NCBI GenBank assembly: GCA_903884815.1
Contig: CAISGE010000073.1
Location: 1 to 53,922, forward strand
Direction of reading: 5' to 3'
DNA from: Candidatus Omnitrophota bacterium
Lineage (GTDB): Bacteria > Omnitrophota > Omnitrophia > Omnitrophales > Aquincolibacteriaceae
Length of the DNA: 53,922 bases
The notes under the pieces are model-generated. The model had not been told where the DNA came from and searched no databases. It was given only the letters and a program-made list of their open reading frames with translations. The position numbers were made by a program, and so were the translations under genes. This document shows positions 1-8,600 of this stretch, piece by piece (within the stretch, counting starts at the first letter, position 1; each line of letters begins with the position of its first letter).

Positions 1-200
<200 letters not shown>

Positions 201-349
201 TCTTTTATCTTCGTGTCGCAAAACACGAAGAGAAATAATAACTGTCGGGACTTATTCACCCCGTTGGATCATTACGATCCGACGGAGGTCAGATTGAAAT
301 TCGCGCTTCAAACCCAGCAGCATTGTGTCTGGGGTTGGAGACATCGCTT

Positions 350-466
350 TCCGGTGGCCATAGGAGAGGGGCAACACCCGTTCCCATTCCGAATACGGAA
401 GTTAAGCCCTCTACCGGCGATGGTACTAACGGAGCAATTCGTTGGGAGAGTAGCAAACTGCCGGGA
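350..466 (+). rRNA. rrf: 5S ribosomal RNA
   Basis: The sequence contains the hallmark 5S core CACCCGTTCCCATTCCGAA (from about 376), then ACGGAAGTTAAG, and later GGGAGAGTAG. The 5' end (TCCGGTGGCC) pairs with the 3' end (CTGCCGGGA) as expected for helix I, which sets the ends to within a few bases. The length of about 117 nt is normal. It lies downstream of 23S in the same orientation. Confidence 0.93.
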
Positions 467-478
467 TTTATTATTAAA

Positions 479-515
479 AACCCTCGGGTCTTATAGGCCC
501 GGGGGTTTTTTATTT
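479..515 (+). terminator. Rho-independent terminator after 5S rRNA
   Basis: AACCCTCGGG pairs with CCCGGGGGTT (one wobble) around a short A/T loop and is followed directly by a T tract. Its position immediately after 5S fits the end of the rRNA operon. Confidence 0.85.
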
Positions 516-593
516 ACGGATTGGGAGGCAGTTAGTCCTGATTTCCCGAATATATTAATAAGAATTAGGACAAACTGCCGGAATTTATTATAA

Positions 594-630
594 AAGACCC
601 AAGCCTGATAAACAAGCTTGGGTCTTTTTA
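594..630 (+). terminator. Second hairpin terminator downstream of 5S
   Basis: A perfect 11-bp stem AAGACCCAAGC/GCTTGGGTCTT (594-604 and 616-626) closes an 11-nt loop and ends in T residues. It follows a near copy of the last bases of 5S plus its tail. The stem is symmetrical with A and T flanks, so it could work on both strands. Confidence 0.75.
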
Positions 631-715
631 TTTATGACCACCGCGGTGAGGTCTGCTTTTCCGTGATCCAATAAAGAGCGGAGGAGACTTTCGGGATTTA
701 TTTTTAAAATCCGTG

Positions 716-741
716 CCTGATTCATCAGGTTCTGTTTTTTT
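716..741 (+). terminator. Weak third terminator-like hairpin
   Basis: A short stem CCTGA/TCAGG with a 4-nt loop is followed by TTCTG and seven T residues. The stem is only 5 bp, so activity is uncertain. It is the third hairpin-plus-T-run in this stretch and again follows a copy of the CGGGATTTATT tail. Confidence 0.4.
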
Positions 742-812
742 GCTTTCTGGCCAAAGCATTTGTCAGTCCCCAAGAAGCATGTTAGTATTTTCTTGTGCAC
801 AAAGGATAAACT

Positions 813-1205
813 ATGGCGATTCAAAAACAACTTTCTGTTTTCCTTCCGAACCGTCCCGGGATCATGGCGCGCACCTGCTCGATCCTGTCCGAGGCCGGCG
901 TGAATATCCTCGCTATGGCGGTCCACGATACGGTTGACAACGCGGTGGTGCGGTTCATCGTGGATCATCCTACCAAAGCCAGCCTGCTTCTCGAACAAGA
1001 AGAACTTTATGTGATGGAGCAGGACGTCCTGGTCGTGGAGATTGATAATAGGGCCGGCACTCTTGCGCGTATCTGCCAACGGCTTGCCGAAGCGGACATT
1101 AATATTGCCTACGCTTATTGTACAGCCACACCGAATCAGGATTGCGGTTGCCTTGTGATCCGTACCGATCAGCCCGAGCGGGCGCAGGAAATCCTCAACA
1201 AATAA
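813..1205 (+). CDS. Tandem ACT-domain protein
   Basis: This 130-residue protein consists of two ACT domains back to back. Residues ~5-65 begin QLSVFLPNRPGIMARTCSIL and ~70-128 begin VLVVEIDNRAGTLARICQRL. Both have the N-R-x-G ligand loop after strand 1 followed by a helix, typical of ACT folds that bind amino acids or similar small ligands. No catalytic domain is attached, so a free-standing regulatory or amino-acid-sensing role is likely, as in other short double-ACT proteins. The start is set by AAAGGA seven bases upstream of ATG 813. It is the first gene after the rRNA operon. The ligand cannot be told from sequence. Confidence 0.88.
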   Translation: MAIQKQLSVFLPNRPGIMARTCSILSEAGVNILAMAVHDTVDNAVVRFIVDHPTKASLLLEQEELYVMEQDVLVVEIDNRAGTLARICQRLAEADINIAYAYCTATPNQDCGCLVIRTDQPERAQEILNK

Positions 1206-1277
1206 GGCCTTATCAAAGCGCAAGAATTTCCATCCTTCTGAAGCGTTTTGCAACCTTCCAGACAACGGAGGCGAACT

Positions 1278-1739
1278 ATGGATGATTTAATGTCGGGAGA
1301 AAAGCCATCCTTTAGCTGCGCAGGAACAAAAGATTTATTCCGTCTGCTAGGCGCGATTCTTGGGCTTTCCATGATCGGCTTCGGGGGGTATTGGAGCGTA
1401 AAATTGTTTTTTACGATCATGAGGATTCTTCAAGCCCCAGAAAATTTGACGCCGATTCTTAACGCCTGGGGGACCCTTTTAAAGTTGGATTCCTTTCGTG
1501 TCTCTACGGCGCAGGGGCCGATCAATTTTGATCTTAAGTGGATCGCCATTTCTTTTCTCGGGGGAGGTGTCTTTTTACTAATCTCCATAGCGATCAGGCT
1601 TGTGAAAGCTGGAACGGGACTCCTTGCTGCTATGGTTACGGATATCGAATCCTTGAAAAAAATAATCTCGAAAATCATAACGTCCGGCAAGAATCAATCC
1701 GCCTCGGGACAGGGCTCAGGCGGTAATGAAAATCCTTAG
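1278..1739 (+). CDS. Hypothetical membrane protein, two TM segments
   Basis: I do not recognise this 153-residue protein. It has two hydrophobic segments: residues ~24-45 (LLGAILGLSMIGFGGYWSV region) and ~90-112 (WIAISFLGGGVFLLISIAI region). A short polar Ser/Gly/Asn-rich C-terminus follows. I place the start at ATG 1278, because GGAGG at about 1268-1272 sits a few bases upstream; an upstream in-frame start at 1248 has no such site. Its last codons overlap, in another frame, a partial copy of the start of the next gene (xth). Function unknown. Confidence 0.6.
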   Translation: MDDLMSGEKPSFSCAGTKDLFRLLGAILGLSMIGFGGYWSVKLFFTIMRILQAPENLTPILNAWGTLLKLDSFRVSTAQGPINFDLKWIAISFLGGGVFLLISIAIRLVKAGTGLLAAMVTDIESLKKIISKIITSGKNQSASGQGSGGNENP

Positions 1740-1752
1740 CTGGAACGTCAAC
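1726..1752 (+). repeat. Partial duplicate of the first nine codons of xth
   Basis: ATG at 1726 opens a frame encoding MKILSWNVN, the same nine residues that open the real gene at 1830. The two 27-nt copies differ only at the start codon (ATG/GTG) and at third codon positions. The upstream copy runs on into unrelated sequence and stops at 1831-1833, so it cannot give a full enzyme. Confidence 0.8.
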
Positions 1753-1829
1753 GCCCCAGCACCGCGTGGGGTGCGGGGCTGCCATGAACCCCGTGTGGGT
1801 CATGGCGGCGTTATCAAGGATCAAAGAGC
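1753..1829 (+). repeat. Hairpin-rich insert between the two xth starts
   Basis: This 77-nt G/C-rich segment contains two adjacent imperfect hairpins: CCCC-A-GCACC against GGTGC-GGGG (~1754-1778) and GCCATGAACCC against GGGTCATGGC (~1780-1806). Its 3' end supplies AAGGA (1816-1820), the likely ribosome-binding site of the GTG start at 1830. It looks like a small inserted palindromic element. Confidence 0.5.
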
Positions 1830-2591
1830 GTGAAGATTCTAAGTTGGAACGTCAACGGAATAAGAGCTGTCCAGAAGAAGGGTTTTCTGGATTGGCTCGC
1901 GAGGGAGAAGCCGGACGTTCTCGGAGTTCAGGAGACGAAGGCGAAACCTGAGCAGCTCGATATGTTCCTGATGCACCCGGAAGGGTATCACACCTTCTGG
2001 AATTCCGCGGAGCGTCCCGGCTATAGCGGCGTCGCCCTTTTCACGAAAGAAAAGCCTCAAAAGGTCGAGAACGGATTCGGCGTCAAGAAATTTGACCAAG
2101 AAGGGCGCGTCATCATCGCCGAGTATCCCGGTTTCGCTTTTCTCAATATTTATTTCCCGAACGGCAAGGCGAGTGACGAGCGGCTTCACTATAAAATGGA
2201 TTTTTACGACGAGACGCTCAAATGCGTGCGCAAGCTTAAGAAGCGCCAGAAGAACATTATCGTCTGCGGGGATTACAACACCGCTCACAAGGAGATCGAT
2301 CTCGCGAGGCCAAAGGAGAATGAGAAAACCTCCGGCTTTCTTCCGATTGAACGGGCATGGCTGGACCGGTGGGTCGCGGACGGCCAGGTCGATATTTTCC
2401 GGCAATTTAATAAGGAGCCCGGGCAATACAGCTGGTGGGATATGAAGACCGGTGCCCGTGAGCGGAATGTGGGCTGGCGCATTGATTATCATTTTGTGAC
2501 GGAATCGCTTGCGCCGGAAGTGAAGCGGGCGTGGCATCTGACCGATGTGATCGGCTCGGATCACTGTCCTGTGGGGATTGAACTGAAATGA
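1830..2591 (+). CDS. xth: Exodeoxyribonuclease III / AP endonuclease
   Basis: This 253-residue protein belongs to the exonuclease III/APE family, which cuts DNA 5' of abasic sites and degrades 3' ends in base excision repair. Family motifs are in order: SWNVNGIRA (residues 5-13) with the metal-binding Asn, LGVQETK (~30-36) with the metal-binding Glu, CGDYNTAHKEID (~149) with the catalytic Asp and Asn, and the C-terminal GSDHCPVGIEL with the Asp-His pair. The length is normal. GTG at 1830 is the start, preceded by AAGGA. A nine-codon partial copy of its beginning lies about 100 bp upstream. The product is cytoplasmic. Confidence 0.95.
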   Translation: MKILSWNVNGIRAVQKKGFLDWLAREKPDVLGVQETKAKPEQLDMFLMHPEGYHTFWNSAERPGYSGVALFTKEKPQKVENGFGVKKFDQEGRVIIAEYPGFAFLNIYFPNGKASDERLHYKMDFYDETLKCVRKLKKRQKNIIVCGDYNTAHKEIDLARPKENEKTSGFLPIERAWLDRWVADGQVDIFRQFNKEPGQYSWWDMKTGARERNVGWRIDYHFVTESLAPEVKRAWHLTDVIGSDHCPVGIELK

Positions 2592-2663
2592 GCGAAAGGT
2601 GCAAGGTGTACGGCGTACGGCGAAATTGTTTTACTCCGTACGCACGACGCCGTACTCCTTACT
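2592..2663 (+). repeat. Heptamer-armed inverted repeat, family A copy 1
   Basis: The left arm is GCGAAAG GTGCAAG with GTGTACG and GCGTACG (2592-2619). The right arm is CCGTACG CACGACG with CCGTACT and CCTTACT (2636-2663). The arms are built from 7-nt units and are imperfect reverse complements around an A/T-rich centre. The element fills the whole gap between xth and the next gene. Confidence 0.8.
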
Positions 2664-2669
2664 GAAAAC

Positions 2670-3128
2670 ATGAATTCACTCAAAAAACAAATATTGATGC
2701 GTGCTTCCCTTAGGAAAGTCTGGGGCATTCTCGGTGATGTGGCGCGTATGCCTGAATGGGTGGATGGCGTCAAGGAGTGCGAACGGACGGGTGCCGTCAA
2801 GGAAGGGCAGGGCCTCCGCTGGCGGGAGAGTTGCGTTCTCGACCGGCAGCATATTGAGGCCGAGCATGAAATGAGCGTCTGGGAGCCGATGAAAAAAGCG
2901 GTCATTCAAAGCAAGCTTCCCATGAACGGTTCGATGACACGAATCCATCACTTCCAGGAGACGCCGGAAGGGGTCGAGGTTTCGGTCGAATTTTCATGGG
3001 ATCTCGGGATCGCGGGCATGATCCTCGGGGAAGAGAAGGTAAAAAATATCCTCGATCAAAGCTTCGAAAATACTCTCGCCAATTGGAAGGATCGAGCGGA
3101 AAAGCAGGGACCCGGGACTCGGGGCTAG
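2670..3128 (+). CDS. SRPBCC (START/Bet v1-like) family protein
   Basis: The 152-residue protein has the layout of a polyketide-cyclase/SRPBCC protein. An opening strand (LKKQILMRASLRKVWGIL) leads into a helix with A-R-M-P-E-W-V-D (residues ~25-32), matching the usual D-x-x-x-x-P-x-W. A run of strands follows, then a long C-terminal helix ending ..NTLANWKDRAEK. Such proteins bind small hydrophobic ligands in a helix-grip cavity; the ligand here is unknown. The last residues (QGPGTRG and stop) are encoded by heptamer repeat units, so the native C-terminus was probably altered by repeat insertion. It converges with the minus-strand gene ending at 3188. Confidence 0.75.
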   Translation: MNSLKKQILMRASLRKVWGILGDVARMPEWVDGVKECERTGAVKEGQGLRWRESCVLDRQHIEAEHEMSVWEPMKKAVIQSKLPMNGSMTRIHHFQETPEGVEVSVEFSWDLGIAGMILGEEKVKNILDQSFENTLANWKDRAEKQGPGTRG

Positions 3129-3180
3129 GGTCTCGTTTTTCTTCGTCTTTGCGAGGCACGAATCCCGAGCGACCAGTCCC
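3107..3180 (+). repeat. Heptamer-armed inverted repeat, family E
   Basis: The left arm is four heptamers, GGGACCC GGGACTC then GGGGCTA GGGTCTC (3107-3134). The right arm, read on the minus strand, is GGGACTG GTCGCTC GGGATTC (3160-3180). The centre is T-rich. The left arm encodes the end of the SRPBCC gene and the right arm stops a few bases before the end of the convergent gene. Confidence 0.65.
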
Positions 3181-3187
3181 TTTTATT

Positions 3188-5389
3188 TTATACGGATTTT
3201 TCGGAGAGTTCCTGTGACAGAATCTCTGTCTCGAGGCTTCCCAAGAGCCCAAGGAACTTCTGGTTCCTGGCGGCCCGGTAGAGGGATTCGCTGAGCGTGA
3301 TGATCGTGTAAAGGCGAAGGGATTCTGGCATTTCTTCAAGCACCGGATAGTGCGCGTTGTTATAGTGATTCATCACGACCACCGGCGGGTGGTGGCGAAT
3401 GAATTCCGTGAGAAGAGGCGTCCGGGAAATCAGGGTGTCCATGCTCCCGTCTTCCACCTCAAAAAGTTTCACTCGCCCGGCTTGGGCGGCAGACAAAAAC
3501 TTTCCGGGAAGCGCGCCGTCCTTGAGCAAGGCGATCGGATTGCCGCTTCGGAGGGTTTTTTCAACAAGCGCCGAAGCCTTCGGGTCTTCTGCGATCTTTA
3601 CCAAGGCGTTGACCGAAGAGATCAAAGCCGGTCTGTGTTCCGCGTTTTCAGCCCGCTTGTTCAAGGCGCGAACGGTTTCCAATTGTTCTTCATGGGTCAG
3701 AAGAGACATGAATTCGTCGACTTTCAGATCCAGAACGGACACGGTCTCGGCGCCTCTGTTTTCCCTGAAGCGTTTCCGCGAAGCAAGGTCCCGGATCTTG
3801 TCGTTCTTCGAAACGGCCACTGGTTCTCCCCGGAAGACACTGAGCGCTTTTCGCACGTCCTTGGTTTGAAAAAGCACCTCAAGAGCCTGGAGAAATCTCT
3901 CATCGATCTCCGCGGGGGCGTTCTGGAGCTCGGAAAGTGTCTGGCTGCCTAGCGGCGCGTTTCCCGGAGAACGTTTCTCGGTTAACGCCTCCGTTCCCCG
4001 AGGAACGTTCCCCGCCATTCTTTCGTTATAAAGTTTCTCGTTCGCCGAAGTGCCCCCTAGATCCGGGGAGATCGTGATGAAAGAAACACCCGCATCGCGG
4101 AATTTTTGAGACAGACCGTCCGTATGGAAACCGCCGGTGACGATCGCGATATTGCCGGCGAAGGCGGGGTCGTTCATGATCTTCTCAAAAAAGATCTCGT
4201 CGCGTTTTTTAACGGTTTCGTAGAAAGCGACTGACAACGTCAGAAATTCAGAGAGACCTGCCGTCGCCAATTCGGCCTCGAGAAGCGCTTTTTCAGCGTC
4301 GTAAGATTTTATGTCTTCCGGCGTTGCCTGCAGCAGAAGGATCCTCTGAGCAAGGTAGAAGCGTTCGGTTTTCCCCCATAAAGCGCGTTCGTCGGGCGTC
4401 TTGATCAGGGTTTCAAGAACGCGCCTGGTGAGAGTTCCGATCTGGTCCATCAGCTCCTTGAGGGAGACTTGGTCGCGCATTTGATAGAGGCGAGTCAATT
4501 TCTTGATTTCCGGGTAAAGTCCGACCTCTTCCGCGGGGATCTTGCCGCCGCGAATCAGTTCTTCCACAGTCCAGGGTCTATCACGGTATTTTTTAATGAC
4601 CTGCTTGACTTCGGCCTCGAGGCGTTCCTTATCGAAGCTTTTTTCAAGCGTCATGGTATCCCTGAGCAAAAGGACCTGCGCGAGGTCGGAAGAGACGGCG
4701 CCGTGGGCCTCCGTGGTTTTAAGGAGGAGCGGCAGGAATTTCGCGAGGTCAGAGGTGTCCCGGAATTTCCCGAAGGATTCTGCGAAGGTGAGCAGCTCCG
4801 GATTCCAGGACATCTGTTGGGCCGCGCGAAGCTCTTGTCCGTAAGCCACCAGCTTTGTTTTTATTTCCGGCGCTTGAGCGAGATGGGCCAAAAAGAGCTG
4901 CCGGTTCTTCTCATAGAGGGCCTCGTCCTCAACCCCCGCCAGCAAGATCGGGGCTGGGGACATGATCGCTGCATAAAGGGGCCCGGAGATCAGGTCCGCT
5001 TCCAGAAGGGTCGTAGCGAGAAGCTGTTTTTCGCGCGAAGTCGGGATCGCATGACTTTTAGGAAGCGACGTGAAGGACCAGGCGCCTTCGAGGGCCGCGG
5101 TTTCGATTCCAAAAACCGTGCGCAGGCGCTCCAGAATCGCGGCGATATTCTGCTGGGCGACGGCATGCGCGTGAACGTCCTGGATTTGAATGATCGTCCG
5201 GGTGCTATTAGTGGTAAATCGCTCACTGACCTTCCCGAGTTCCTCAGGGACGGAGAGACTGGACAAAGAGAGAGAAGGCGCTGGTGTTGTTTCCGGGACT
5301 TCGGATCTCAATGATATCGGAAGGGACGTGAGGGAAAAGAGAAGAACGATTAAAGCCGAAAGTAATTGTCTGCCAGAAGTGTTTTTCAT
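3188..5389 (-). CDS. Secreted TIKI/ChaN-like domain protein
   Basis: This ~733-residue protein begins MKNTSGRQ followed by a hydrophobic stretch (LLSALIVLLFSLTSLPISL), a clear signal peptide. The N-terminal domain has IIQIQDVHAHAVAQQNI (~70-87), a following Glu-Gly-Ala, and VTGGFHTDGL (~420). This pattern of early His and late G-G-F-H suits the TIKI/ChaN/TraB-like metallohydrolase or heme-binding superfamily. The C-terminal ~230 residues are unassigned. The same N-terminal domain opens the giant protein encoded divergently 270 bp away, so the two are paralogues. I start at 5389 because GCGAGG precedes this ATG; an in-frame GTG at 5422 adds 11 residues and would bury the signal peptide. The ligand or reaction is unknown. 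Confidence 0.75.
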   Translation of the reverse strand: MKNTSGRQLLSALIVLLFSLTSLPISLRSEVPETTPAPSLSLSSLSVPEELGKVSERFTTNSTRTIIQIQDVHAHAVAQQNIAAILERLRTVFGIETAALEGAWSFTSLPKSHAIPTSREKQLLATTLLEADLISGPLYAAIMSPAPILLAGVEDEALYEKNRQLFLAHLAQAPEIKTKLVAYGQELRAAQQMSWNPELLTFAESFGKFRDTSDLAKFLPLLLKTTEAHGAVSSDLAQVLLLRDTMTLEKSFDKERLEAEVKQVIKKYRDRPWTVEELIRGGKIPAEEVGLYPEIKKLTRLYQMRDQVSLKELMDQIGTLTRRVLETLIKTPDERALWGKTERFYLAQRILLLQATPEDIKSYDAEKALLEAELATAGLSEFLTLSVAFYETVKKRDEIFFEKIMNDPAFAGNIAIVTGGFHTDGLSQKFRDAGVSFITISPDLGGTSANEKLYNERMAGNVPRGTEALTEKRSPGNAPLGSQTLSELQNAPAEIDERFLQALEVLFQTKDVRKALSVFRGEPVAVSKNDKIRDLASRKRFRENRGAETVSVLDLKVDEFMSLLTHEEQLETVRALNKRAENAEHRPALISSVNALVKIAEDPKASALVEKTLRSGNPIALLKDGALPGKFLSAAQAGRVKLFEVEDGSMDTLISRTPLLTEFIRHHPPVVVMNHYNNAHYPVLEEMPESLRLYTIITLSESLYRAARNQKFLGLLGSLETEILSQELSEKSV

Positions 5390-5439
5390 GGGTGCCTCGC
5401 TGCTTGGATCGGAGGTAAACACCCCATATATATACCTCA

Positions 5440-5464
5440 GAACCTGTTTTTAATCAACAGGTTC
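5440..5464. promoter_or_regulatory. Perfect inverted repeat in the divergent intergenic region
   Basis: GAACCTGTT and AACAGGTTC form a perfect 9-bp stem with a 7-nt loop. It lies in the leader of the minus-strand TIKI-like gene, between two divergent paralogues. It may be an operator or a leader hairpin; nothing decides which. Confidence 0.45.
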
Positions 5465-5544
5465 AGTTTTCGGGTAAAGAAAAGAGTCGAGCTAATCATC
5501 TTATAGCAATTTTTAGCGTTAGCACCGAAAAAAGCTCTCCATTA

Positions 5545-5578
5545 AAAAAGGTTTGTCATTGCCTGATAAAACCTTTTT
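5545..5578. promoter_or_regulatory. Second perfect inverted repeat, upstream of the giant gene
   Basis: AAAAAGGTTT (5545-5554) and AAACCTTTTT (5569-5578) are perfect reverse complements, 10 bp, with a 14-nt loop. The A and T flanks make it look like a bidirectional terminator, but it stands just upstream of the candidate promoter of the giant gene, so an operator role is equally possible. Confidence 0.4.
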
Positions 5579-5585
5579 CAACCCC

Positions 5586-5613
5586 TTGAAATTTAGAAGA
5601 TTTGTGTTACATT
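5586..5613 (+). promoter_or_regulatory. Candidate sigma-70-type promoter for the giant gene
   Basis: TTGAAA (5586-5591), a 16-bp spacer and TACATT (5608-5613), the latter preceded by an extended TGT. Transcription would start near 5620, about 40 nt before ATG 5662. AGAAGGG (5641-5647) is the only ribosome-binding-like site and stands rather far (14 nt) from the ATG. Confidence 0.35.
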
Positions 5614-5661
5614 TCTCGAAAGCTGACCCAGTAAAATTCCAGAAGGGATTACATCTATTTC

Positions 5662-8600
5662 ATGAGGCCTCACAATCGTTTAAGGCGCTTATTGGCGGGG
5701 ATTCTTGTCTTCACTTTTGTATCGACAAGCATCGTTACACCCGGCCAATTTGCCTATGCCGCCCCCGTCGAACCGCTCAGTCAGCTCCTGAATCGCGAGG
5801 CCTTCAAACTTCCGGCAGAACTTGGCAAAGTCTCCGAAATCATTCCGGTTCCCGGCGCCAAGAACCTTATCATCCACATCGAAGAAGCCCACGCCAATTA
5901 CTCCGCCCAGACGAATATCCGCGACATTCTACACCTTCTCCGGAAACAGTACGGCATCAAGCAAATCTTCTCCGAGGGGGCCGGCTATGAGTTGCATCCT
6001 GAGGCACTAGATATTTCGAGCGGCAATGCCGAAGTCCGCAAGACCGTCAATGACCGGCTGATGCGCGCCGGTGAATTGACGGGCGCGGAAGCATTCTTGA
6101 TGGAGCCGGAAAGCGGTATGAAAGGCTACGGCGTCGAAGAGGCCTCGGCCTATCGCGAAGATCTGGACGCTTATCGGGATGTTTATCAGCACAGGAATAC
6201 TTCCTCGGAGTTCTTGTCGGCAATTTATGGGGAATGGCAGAAGCAAGCCGGCCGTCAGATGGGCAAAGACCTTCGCGAATTTCTCCTGAATGAAACTGCT
6301 TACGGAGATGGCAAGCTGTCGCTTCAGGATTGGCTGAATACGCTGAAGATTGCAGCCGCCAAACATCTGACTTCTCAAATACGGAGTACGGAGTACAGCG
6401 TAAAGACAAAGCAGAAGACGAGAACTCCGTACTTTGTGCCCGTCGACCTCACCGACGCACGCGCTCAGGTGGAATATCCTGTACTGGTCCGCTATTTCCG
6501 GCTGCGTGAGCTGGATGGGAAGATCGATCTTCAAAAAGTGGAGGCTGAGAAGACAGAGTTTTTGAAAGATATTCAGGTCAGGCTCAACGCTCAACGCACA
6601 ACGCACAACGAAATCGTTGAGCGTAGAACGCTGAGCGTTGCGCGCGAAGTAGAGCAGATCTTCGAATCCGCCAAGAAACACGATCTTCCCGTTTACAAGA
6701 CACGCTTCGTCTTTGAACGCTTGCTTGACGTCCTGCCCAAGGCTTTTTCGTTTGATGCTTATCCGAACCTTCGCCTCTATATCCAGCAGATCATCCTTTT
6801 AAGCGAGCTCCAGAGCGATCGGTTGAATGGTGAGATCGAACTTCTCTCAAGGAAGATCACTGGGGTGCTGGCGACGACGGAACCGGAAAAGCGACTGATC
6901 GGTGTCCTTGACGCTCACCGCCTCGTCAAAAAAACCTTTGCGCTTGAACTCAGCCGCGAGGAATTCGCTTCTGTTCGCGAGCAAAAGCTTTCGCCTGAGG
7001 GCTTGGTGCAGGGACTGGGTCTTACGCCGAAGAATTCGTCTCCGATCACTGTGCTTTTTGGGACGGCCGTTCATTTTTATGAAAAGGCGATCGACCGCGA
7101 AGACATCATGCTCAAAAATTCGCTCGCGCGCCTTGCTTCGGGGAAGGAGCCTCGCGCGGTACTCGTGACCGGCGGCTTTCATAGCGAAGGGCTCAAAGAA
7201 AAGATCGTTGCTTCCGGCGTTTCTTACATCGGGATCACCCCTCAGATCAGTGAAGTCGGCCCCGAAGATCAGAAAAGTTATCTGAACGCCCTCCTCGGCG
7301 GTGACGCCGTCGCGAAATCTCAGATCGAGCCGCTGCTCAGAAGCGAGCTTCGATTCTCATCAGAAGTCCTTGGAAATGACGGAGCTGCCGCTCTCCGGAG
7401 TCGATTCTTCACGGTTGCCCGCAGTGCGCGTCCCGTGCCTGTTGGCCACGAAGTTACGACGAAGCTAATTTTATCCAGCCGGACGGAATCTCAAACGGGG
7501 GCGGGAGTTCGCTCCGAGGCGAGGGCGAGACAACTCGGGGAAGAGCCGATGGGTGCCGATTGGGAAGTCGTCTCGAAAGAAAAAGGCGTCACCAGAGAAC
7601 TGGACCTTACGGACGAAGCGGAGCGGCAGGCAGTTGTGATGACGGTTCTCCGGCAGATCGACTGGCTGGACGGTTTTCTCGCTCCGGGTTCCAAGGATAA
7701 AGGGAGAAGGCAATTCCGTAATTGGTTGGGGGAAGCGCGGAAGGCTCTGGCGGTTGGTGACTATGACGATGCCCATTTTGCATTAGTCCAGGTAAGGGAC
7801 CGTACAGAAAGCATGGGCTCTTCCCGTGAATGGAACGATGTTTTTGGGAATGATATCGCCGGAAAATCCGGGGAAGCGGTGCTTGGCACAAGCTTTTATC
7901 CGGAATTTCGTGAAGGCGCCATTCGGGCGATGGAAGCCGCCGGTATGTTAAACGAAGCCACCGGCCGCTCCGAGAAGGGGGATTTATCAGCGGTCAACGC
8001 CTTGTCTGTCGGAAGACAGAGACAGCCGGCGGGGGACAGTCAAATCTCTGAAATTCCCTCGAACGCTGTAAAAGGCCGCGCCGAATTACGCGACGTTAAT
8101 CCCGAAAAGGCGACGGAAAACGGCGTTTCCGGAACCGCCTTTAGAAGAATATTAAAAATCTTCAGCCCCGTTTTTTACGCGACTTTTCTGAGCAAGAGAT
8201 TCTTTGGCGAAACGATTACGCCAGGGGTTCTGATCGCGCATATTCTTCGGGCGCCCAATCCCTTCGTTTATACGGTCAATCTGATCTGGACGGCGGTGCT
8301 TTTGAGGCTCGAGGGCATGACGTTCGAATACCATTTCATGAAGAAAAGATTCTATCAAATGGTGAGAGAAACGGAGGCGGCGGTGCCCGAAGCCTTCTAC
8401 CTGGATCTTTTCAAGGAAGTGCAGAGCCAACAGGAATGGCCCGCCGATTTTCAGAGGGCCAACGACGCCATCGTGCGCCTCAAGGAAGAGGACGTGGCGA
8501 ATGTCGTCGCCAAGGGAGCAGCCTCCCAGAAGGCACGGCTCAAGGTACTTCTTTTGAACCAGGCGAAGCACTACTTCACAACGGTCCAGGGCTTTGGCCC

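Larger units (their letters stand above)
480..812 (+). other. Gene-free stretch with repeated tail-plus-hairpin units
   Basis: About 330 bases separate 5S from the ACT-domain gene. No ORF with coding character is seen. The stretch holds a hairpin GTCCTGATT/AATTAGGAC (about 532-571), two further copies of the 5S-distal tail (CGGRATTTATT..TAAAA near 579 and 691) and two further hairpin-plus-T-tract structures. A ribosome-binding site AAAGGA (801-806) for the next gene closes it. Confidence 0.6.

Noticed and set aside
213..593. 126-codon frame across the 23S-5S spacer and 5S gene
   Set aside because: It overlaps 5S rRNA and a terminator, and the translation has no protein character.
588..1265. 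225-codon minus-strand frame opposite the ACT-domain gene
   Set aside because: The plus-strand ACT protein is convincing and has a good ribosome-binding site; the antisense product is featureless.
8005..8020. Strong small hairpin TCTGTC-GGAA-GACAGA inside the giant ORF
   Set aside because: It has a GNRA-type loop but lies in a normal linker coding region and has no second copy or other supporting context in the window.
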